A DNA stretch of 64,000 bases, taken from positions 129,247,983-129,311,982 of the forward strand of contig OW121742.1 of assembly GCA_933228675.1 (NCBI GenBank), read 5' to 3'. Source of the stretch: Stomorhina lunata (taxonomy: Eukaryota; Arthropoda; Insecta; Diptera; Rhiniidae). Each line of letters begins with the position of its first letter. The first letter of the stretch is position 1. Position numbers and translations under genes: made by a program. Below, in pieces: positions 57,801 through 64,000 of the stretch. The notes beneath the pieces are model-generated. The model was given only the letters and a program-made list of their open reading frames with translations, was not told where the DNA came from and did not search any database.

Positions 57801-59090
57801 AAATAGAATCTAAATGAATCTTTATATATTTGTATATTAGGGTAACTCCTTTATAATATGATTTTCCCATTATTTTTCTTATTGAAATACCAACACGTTA
57901 TTTATTTTTTTTTTTCTCAATTTCAGTTGCCAAAATTGCTCAGGAACAAATTGCTCCACTTGTTAAAAAGATGGACGAAAATCACAAATTTGAACCATCC
58001 GTAGTTCAAGCTATGTTCGATAACGGTTTCATGGGTATCGAAATTGATACTGAATTGGGCGGTAGTGGTTGCAATTTCTTGACCACTATTTTGACTGTTG
58101 AAGAAATTTCAAAGGTTGATCCCGCTGTTGCTGCTTTAGTTGATATCCACAATACTTTGGTCAACTCATTGATTATTAAGGTAGCCTCCGAGGAACAGAA
58201 AAAGAAGTATTTACCCAAATTGGCTCAAGAATATGTAAGTAGTAGATACTTAAAACTAAAAAATTGATGTAAAATTCATATTTCATATATTTTAGCCTGG
58301 CAGTTTTGCTTTGACTGAACCTGGTTCTGGTTCCGATGCCTTTTCATTAAAGACTGTCGCCAAAAAAGATGGCAACCACTACGTTATTAATGGCTCTAAA
58401 ATGTGGATTTCCAACTCTGATATAGCTGGTGTGTTTTTGGTATTTGCTAATGCCAAACCCGAAGATGGTTACCGTGGAATCACCACTTTCTTTGTGGATC
58501 GTGATACCCCCGGTTTAATTGTCAACAAACCCGAAGACAAATTGGGCATTCGTGCTTCTGGTACTTGCATGCTTACCTTCGACAATGTTCGCATTCCTGA
58601 AGAAAACTTATTAGGTACCTTCGGTCATGGCTACAAATATGCTGCCGGTTTCTTAAACGAAGGCCGTATTGGCATTGCTGCTCAAATGATTGGTTTGGCT
58701 CAAGGTGTTTTCGATCACACCATACCCTACTTGTTGGAACGTAAACAATTCGGTTCCGAAATCTATAACTTCCAGTCGATGCAACATCAAATTGCCACTA
58801 TTGCTACAGAAATTGAAGCAGCTCGTTTATTGACCTACAATGCCGCCCGTATGGTCGAACACGGCCTTCCATTTGTCAAGGAAGCCGCTATGGCTAAATA
58901 CTACGCTTCCGAAGTAGCTCAACGTGCTGCCATCAAATGCATTGACTGGATGGGTGGTGTTGGCTTTACTCGTGACTTCCCTCAAGAAAAATACTACCGT
59001 GATGTTAAGATTGGCGCCATCTACGAAGGTACCACCAACATGCAACTCAGCACAATTGCCAAGTTGATCAAGAAGGATTACTCATCTTAA
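51833..59090 (+). CDS. Short/branched-chain specific acyl-CoA dehydrogenase, mitochondrial
   Basis: Four exons give 414 aa: 51833-51865, 52098-52206, 57927-58234 and 58296-59090. All introns are GT-AG and all joins keep phase. It should oxidise 2-methylbutyryl-CoA and similar short branched acyl-CoAs in the isoleucine pathway, passing electrons to ETF. The first 30 or so residues ([20 protein letters not shown]) are basic and amphipathic, as for a mitochondrial presequence. Residues 48-150 are the helical N-terminal domain. [12 protein letters not shown] at about 154-165 is the acyl-CoA dehydrogenase signature, with [18 protein letters not shown] after it. [12 protein letters not shown] and [14 protein letters not shown] lie in the C-terminal FAD-binding domain. 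The catalytic base is Glu394 in [10 protein letters not shown], the position typical of this subfamily. Length is normal. Intron 2 is 5.7 kb and repeat-laden. The gene corresponds to the family of human ACADSB and Drosophila CG3902 (from memory). Confidence 0.93.
52760..52830. repeat. Possible hAT-type transposon end
   Basis: CAACGGTGGGCAAATGCGGA at 52773, with ATGCGGATCTT repeated 28 bases later, resembles the terminal GGTGGGCAAA type of hAT elements. It lies in intron 2 of the acyl-CoA dehydrogenase gene. No partner end was found. Confidence 0.3.
53440..53520 (+). repeat. Dispersed repeat module
   Basis: CATTTAAGTGACTTTTATTA, then GGAGCTATGGTCAAATATGG and ACCGATTTTAACAAAATTT, matches the modules at 45490-45570. 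Intronic. Confidence 0.5.
55490..55551 (-). repeat. Terminal fragment of the TATACCCACC repeat family
   Basis: Read on the minus strand it starts TTTTTATACCCACCATCAAA at 55551 and continues to AAGATTGTCATTCCGTATGT, the same order as the left end at 11380. Only about 60 bp survive. Intronic. Confidence 0.7.
55575..55601 (+). repeat. tRNA-like B box fragment
   Basis: GGTTCGATTCC at 55580-55590 is a perfect internal pol III B box, and GTACCGGCG follows. No matching A box or acceptor-stem partner lies upstream within tRNA distance, so this is not a tRNA gene and is probably a 5'-truncated SINE. A TTGTTGTTG run follows. Confidence 0.5.
55886..56050 (+). mobile_element. tRNA-like SINE, second family
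   Basis: An A box-like TAGCTGGTAAGC at 55906-55917 and a B box GGTTCGATACC at 55979-55989 lie about 62 bases apart, farther than in most tRNAs (roughly 30-40) but common in tRNA-derived elements. The body runs to about 56050, possibly to 56135 where a GC-rich AGGAGGTACGCCCGCCCGGG stretch and an AAATAAGTAAAAAA tail occur. The sequence does not match the SINE at 43464 and 61781, so it is another family. It lies in the large intron of the acyl-CoA dehydrogenase gene. Confidence 0.5.
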
Positions 59091-59585
59091 GCAGAAACCT
59101 CATCTAAATAGCAATTACAAGCTTCTGTGTTAACAGCAATTAACAGTGATAGAGACTGTAAATACTAAAAATTAGTTTTAATTGTTGCAAATTTTCATCA
59201 TCGTAACAGATACCAATAGTGCATTTATTTAAACCCATTCGATGCAATATTCCATTTGAATGGTTTTATTATTTTTATTAATTGTATGTTTTTTGTAATA
59301 TTTTAAAATTATATAAACAGATTTTTACATTTTATCAATTAACACTTTATCTTTTTTTTATTTATTTTTGAGAAGTTTTTTTTACATTTTATCAATTAAC
59401 ACTTTAGCAATTTTTTTGAGAAATTTTTAAAAATCAGGATTTGAAAATTTTGTTGTTTATAGAAACCAATTGTTTTGTTGGAAATTAATTTTTTTGTAAG
59501 GAACAAAAATTTATGGTCTTGTAGTTTACAAATCCAATTCCAAAATAAATCGTTTCTATATACAACCAGATCAACCAGATCTTCA
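59091..59585. other. Convergent 3' region of the acyl-CoA dehydrogenase and ninjurin genes
   Basis: Expected 3' UTRs of two convergent genes, 495 bp between stop codons. It contains a 28-base direct repeat at 59322-59349 and 59378-59405 (TTTTTACATTTTATCAATTA then ACACTTTA), separated by 28 bases. Confidence 0.6.
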
Positions 59586-60149
59586 TTATTTAACGTCAGT
59601 TGTAGTAAAAGCCGCCAATAATATATTCACCACAGTTATTATAAAAACACCACCTAATATCAATTCATTATAACGTTTACTGCGACATCGGCGAAAACGA
59701 CGCTAAAATAAAATTAGAAACCGTTTAAGTGAGATGTCAACAAATTTTTACAAATTGAAATATACCTTAAATATTAAAGCGATTCCTACCATTATTTGCA
59801 TCATTAGTGATAGGGCCACTAATGTTATGCTTATGTAGTAGGTCGAAGCATCGTGATTATAGGTTATCAAAAATCTCAATTGGTTGGCATTGGCGGACAG
59901 TAGGGCAATATCCATTAATCCTTCAGCAGTATTTTTGTTACCTGCGTAACTGTTTGCTTGACTACTTTCGTTCTTAGGATTTTTATGAGATTTTTCTTCG
60001 GAATTTTTGTTGTTCTTTAAAGTATTGAAAGTCTTATCATTTTTACAACAAGCTTCACTATCCTCGCTGATATCACTATCATTTAATGACTGTTCAGTGC
60101 TTGTTCTTGTCGATGAAGATCCTTCATTTATGGCAATCGAAGTCGCCAT
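59586..60149 (-). CDS. Ninjurin family membrane protein
   Basis: Two exons give 166 aa: 60149-59766 (128 codons, donor GTATAT) and 59702-59586 (39 codons including the stop, acceptor TTTTATTTTAG). Phase 0. Residues 1-75 are a Ser/Asn/Lys-rich extracellular tail without a signal peptide. The conserved ninjurin block GLMDIALLSANANQLRFL lies at 77-94, followed by membrane segments at about 105-127 and 142-162 with an RRFRRCRSKRY basic loop between them. In this family the N-terminal tail and amphipathic helix face outside. Members mediate cell adhesion, and vertebrate NINJ1 oligomerises to rupture the plasma membrane during lytic cell death. Drosophila has three paralogues (NijA, NijB, NijC), and I cannot say which this is. 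It converges on the acyl-CoA dehydrogenase gene. Confidence 0.9.
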
Positions 60150-61780
60150 TTTTAGGCAAAATTTTAATATTATTTATTTATTTCAAATAAATTCGTTTTA
60201 ATTGTTATTCGACCAAGTGTAAATTTTTAAATGACATGAAATGAACTTCTTCTGCTTTGTCTATTTTATAAAAAATTGTGGTCAAATAATTTGTATGCGG
60301 TTTGAAATGATAAGAGTCAAATGTTGTTAATGATATACATATAGACAGTATGACAGTATAGTATTGTAATGTATAACAAATATTTTTTGTTATAATATAG
60401 CTCAATAGTAAAATAGAATTTTGAATCAGATTTGGCATTAAACGATTTAACCATCCCTTTTAAATTAGTCGAGACTAAATTAATCGTTAATTATTATTAT
60501 TATTAATATTCATTATAGGAAAATTTATTTAAGAAGCTCGTTTTTTCTAAGTGTATATATTGTTTTCATTTTGAAAAAGAAAATCATTTTATTATTTGCA
60601 AAGAAAACCTAAATTTTCATAATAAAAATATAACTAAATACTAAAAACAACTGCAAAATCATAGACAAATTATTAAAAAATATAAAAAGCTCCTTTACAC
60701 CTTTTTCGGGGGACATGTATAGGAACTCATGAACAATAAAGAATCCATCCTGGCTAATTTTTGGTGGACTGTGATGAACAATATCTTAAAAAATACCAAC
60801 AACTGTATATACTCAGGCGGACAACCAGCCGTCCAGGTTGGTATTTAAAAGTTAAAATATAAGTAATCGTGTGTAATTTTAAAATTTCGTTTTATTTAAA
60901 ATGATATAGGTATGTACCTATGTAAATCACATACTGAGAATACGGATGCGTTACCTAAAATTCTTAGAGTTTTGATGATAGATTTTTTAATAGCTTCATT
61001 GCTTTTTTCAGTTTGCAAAATATTCGTAAATTTTGTTAATACTTAAGTATATATTTTTTTGATCGGCAAAAATATATTTTTTTATTTTACTATCCGCAAA
61101 ATACTTACATATTTTCGTTGGTAAAAAATAAATATCAAATGATAATACCGTGCTCCCCAGTATTTTTATAGCATACCTTAAGGCTGATGTATAAAAGTAT
61201 ATCAATCTTTCTACAGTTACAGTTTCTTTGTTTGTACAATTTACAAATTTTAACAAATAATTTAAATGCTGATCATGTATACCGCAGATACATATGTTCA
61301 TACATGTAAATACATAGTATGTAAATAGTACGTCTATTACTAGTATGTACTACTTACAATTGTAGATACCCATATGTGTATAACGATTACATGATCAGCA
61401 TTTAAATTTCATGCATAGCTAGAAAAAAATCTTTTTATAAAATGTACGTATGTATATAAAATATGTTTATAGACGGGTTATATCAATAATCAGAAACTGT
61501 TGTTTTACTTAGATTCAAATTTTGTTACTTTTTACATTAAAGGATTTATCACACTACACATTCATTTTATGATACATTGTACATACACACATACATACTT
61601 CTGCTTATATAAAGTGGTATACTTACGTATGGCTGTTTGTATGAATGTTTATATATAAACATATGTTCCTATAGAAACATATGTTTATAAGACCGGCTCA
61701 AATTTTAAAAGAAATCATTTATCAGAATAGAGTACTGATCAATTTAAGAATGTTTTGTAATACGTATTAACATACATATT
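60150..61780. other. Upstream of the ninjurin gene and AT-rich intergenic DNA, no gene seen
   Basis: The minus-strand promoter of ninjurin should lie just right of 60150, but no motif stands out. The rest is AT-rich, with short TACATA repeats at 61288-61385 and a less AT-rich patch at 60690-60840. No domain-bearing frame exists. Confidence 0.45.
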
Positions 61781-62052
61781 ATTCCCCGACATCATGGCAA
61801 TTGGAATGAGGGCATTTCCCTCAGACAATTCGATTCTATTTTTAGACTCGTTGAAAGTGACATACGTTTTAACTCCGGCATTAGTTAGATATATTACATA
61901 GCTTAATACTAAATAACCAGTGGCTAGCTGAGTTATGAGGTAAACCGCGGCTTTTTTGAAAATTTATTTTTTCAAGTGGGTCTGGCCGGGTATCGAACTC
62001 GGGACCTCTGGTATGCTAGGCGGATGAATAATCTGCCATACCACGGCGGTTC
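61781..62052 (-). mobile_element. tRNA-like SINE, most complete copy
   Basis: On the minus strand the element starts GAACCGCCGTGGTATGGCAG at 62052, a tRNA-like head with a possible A box. The B box-like GAGTTCGATACCCGG is read at 61987-62001 and the body follows to ATGCCGGGG near 61781. Body blocks (GACCCACTTGAAAAAATAAA, GCTAGCCACTGGTTATTTAG) match the copy at 43464-43783. The tail is short and AT-rich (AATAATATGTATG). Total about 270 bp, the size expected of a SINE. Confidence 0.8.
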
Positions 62053-63550
62053 AAATACTAACTAACACCGTAGCATAAAATTATTCAAAATGTACTAAAT
62101 TTATTTTTTGTACCAAAGCCAATATTACTCCGAGAGCTGCTCTAATCTTTATACATACATACATATACATTGTAGCAGGTTTTTTGCAGAAAATTAGTTT
62201 CCTTTGTGACGTCAAATCTTCCAATGTCAAATAACAATGAATAAACTTAGAAGAGACTTCAGTTGGAGTGTGTGTCTGGGAGAGATGTGATTAAAGTGGT
62301 TGTAGGTAAACAGACAATAAAAATTCGAAAAATGCATGTCATCGTTTTATCAATAGCCGACGAGTTTGTGTGATATTTTAGAATTAACATTAAACCCGTT
62401 TATTTTAATTGTGTTTTGTTGTTTTATATACATACATATGAACATGGGTACATATAAATATAAAAATGATTTTTACCGGTAGGTATATTAAATTAATAAA
62501 TTCTCTCCTTATTTGTCTCTATGTTTTGTGATGCCAGATTAAGAAGGACACGGATGTTAAAATTTAAAAATGTTTGGTTATGTAAATATTTTTTGTGGTT
62601 AAATAATGTTAATTTATTTAAAAAATGGTATTACATTAACACAAAATTATTGAATTTAGGATGTACTAAAAATCTGGCAGCTCTTATACAATTCTGCTTT
62701 CATATTAAAAAAAAGAGAATATGTATTTCATCTTGGTAAAATGTAAAAATGTTCACCTTACTAGAATTAAAGATGCCAGATTGAAGGGAGAATACTAACC
62801 CGTTTTTATATCCCTTACCAACATAGGTGAAAAGGTTATATTGGGTTTGTGCTGAAGTTGTTAATGTATAGAAATAATGAACTGCCAACTTTTAGTATAC
62901 CAATCGTCTCAGATTGAGAACAAAAAAAAAAAAAATATAGCAAAAAATGTCCCATAATGTTTCTAATATGTATATGACGTTTCTAAAATGAACTTTGGCG
63001 TTTTTAAAATGAATGTTGACAGTTCGTCCTCAATCTAGTTGCAGTATATGTTTGAAACGATCGAAATGAAATAAAAATCTGCAATCAGCCTATTGAAAAA
63101 TGGCAAATTGTATTAAAAAATTTAAAAAGTAATGTATCACTAGAATTTTAAATCTCGACCGTTTTTATAATTGTAACCCAAAAAGTTTTATTTTGTGGAG
63201 TAGTGTAATTAATTTCCAAATGAATTTTAAGAAAGTTTACGAAACACCTTAAACCTTCACTAGTAAAATGAACAGCTGATGTGTAAGGAATTTTGGATAT
63301 TCCCAACTACTCATTCATTGCCTTTAGCAGAAGCAACCACCATTTCTGGCATCCTCTGTTTGTTATTTTCTTCCATCCACTTTGATATTCTTGTTTAACT
63401 TGCATACAGCAGCGGTACAACGCGCACCCACCTTCCATAACATGTGCTACTATGTACTACAAAGAGACTGACATACAGACGGACATACATACTTACATAC
63501 GTTGCTTCGTTTGTTTGGCTTTAGCAAAAAAGTTCTTCCCGTCTGGTCTA
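62053..63550. other. AT-rich intergenic DNA, no gene seen
   Basis: The motif GATGCCAGATT occurs at 62530 and 62772, suggesting a repeat. Short frames at 62521-62739 and 62700-62888 have no domain. GC-richer DNA at 63290-63440 may be regulatory to the start at 63557. Confidence 0.45.
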
Positions 63551-63556
63551 CTCAAC

Positions 63557-63600
63557 TCAGTTTGAATTTGTCGTTTAAACTCAAACGACGCGTGTAGAGA
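63557..63600 (+). promoter_or_regulatory. Candidate core promoter of a gene beyond the right edge
   Basis: TCAGTT at 63557-63562 fits a fly initiator, with the A at 63559 taken as +1. At +28 to +32 the sequence is CGACG, a 4-of-6 match to a downstream promoter element. The region is GC-richer, and GTCGTTT and AAACGAC flank it as an inverted pair at 63570-63588. No coding frame follows inside the window. Inference. Confidence 0.3.
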
Positions 63601-64000
63601 TTTCAAATTTTTTAAATGTGTTTTTTTAACAAAAATTTTGGTTGGAGTTTCTAAAAGTAGCCAAAAATTGTTAGTACATAATATATTAATTTTTTGTGAA
63701 TTTATAATAAATTTGTGATTTGATGGTGAAATAATTTGTTCTTTTTTTGGATTTTGTTGTAATTCTATGTAAAAAGGATTCCTTTCGTTAGGTTAGAACC
63801 GTCTGCGTCTACGATTGATTTTTTTGTTCATTATAGGTATTCATGTGTAAATTTAACTAGATTCTTACTAAAAAATTTCTGCAAAATTTAATTTTTTTCA
63901 AAAATTTGGCAAAATGAGTAAAAAAAAAATTAAGAAAAAAAATTTGCAACCCCGTTTTAAAGCTCATGTTATTCAATATATACTGTAATGTATACTGGAC

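Noticed and set aside
61781..62052. A functional tRNA gene on the minus strand.
   Set aside because: The head has a B box-like motif but no clean cloverleaf, and the same body sequence follows it in other copies, so it is a SINE.
1..64000. A CRISPR array, operon or biosynthetic gene cluster.
   Set aside because: The DNA is animal nuclear sequence with spliced genes. No array of regular spacers exists, and the genes are functionally unrelated.

Overview
The window is AT-rich, intron-rich eukaryotic nuclear DNA. The proteins and repeats point to a brachyceran fly, probably a calyptrate such as a blowfly or house-fly relative. The reasons are insect-type syndapin, RpL26 and ninjurin proteins, short AT-rich introns beside multi-kilobase ones, a polypyrimidine (TCT-type) start at the ribosomal protein gene, and fly-type Tc1/mariner, RTE and tRNA-like SINE repeats. 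The species assignment is inference.

Positions 1 to about 34,000 contain no gene I can support. They hold remnants of mobile elements: two near-complete but dead DD41D-type mariners and a fragment of a third, a dead Tc1-type element, a decayed RTE-type LINE, 161-bp MITEs with 3-bp target duplications, a long foldback element, a 0.29-kb segment repeated in direct orientation, and a dispersed family ending in a TATACCCACCATCAAA-type inverted repeat. Several are nested.

Positions 34,113 to 60,149 are the gene block, with six genes. Syndapin (+, 9 coding exons, 491 aa) converges on a hAT-transposase-derived BED zinc-finger gene (-, 5 exons, 742 aa, with one apparent GC-AG intron). PBDC1 (-, 3 exons, 170 aa) and RpL26 (+, 149 aa) form a divergent pair about 0.5 kb apart. 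A short/branched-chain acyl-CoA dehydrogenase (+, 4 exons, 414 aa, with a 5.7-kb intron) converges on a ninjurin gene (-, 2 exons, 166 aa). All exon joins were worked out by hand from splice consensus and reading phase, and every join keeps the frame.

Positions 60,150 to 64,000 are again gene-poor. They carry a full-length copy of a tRNA-like SINE and, near the right edge, a possible promoter for a gene lying outside the window. The genes have unrelated jobs (membrane curvature, DNA-binding or domesticated transposase, translation, mitochondrial isoleucine breakdown, membrane adhesion or rupture), and nothing suggests they work as a pathway. I saw no clear new biological system. The strongest leads are the domesticated hAT gene, the SINE family with a snap-back truncated copy, and the DD41D mariner set.
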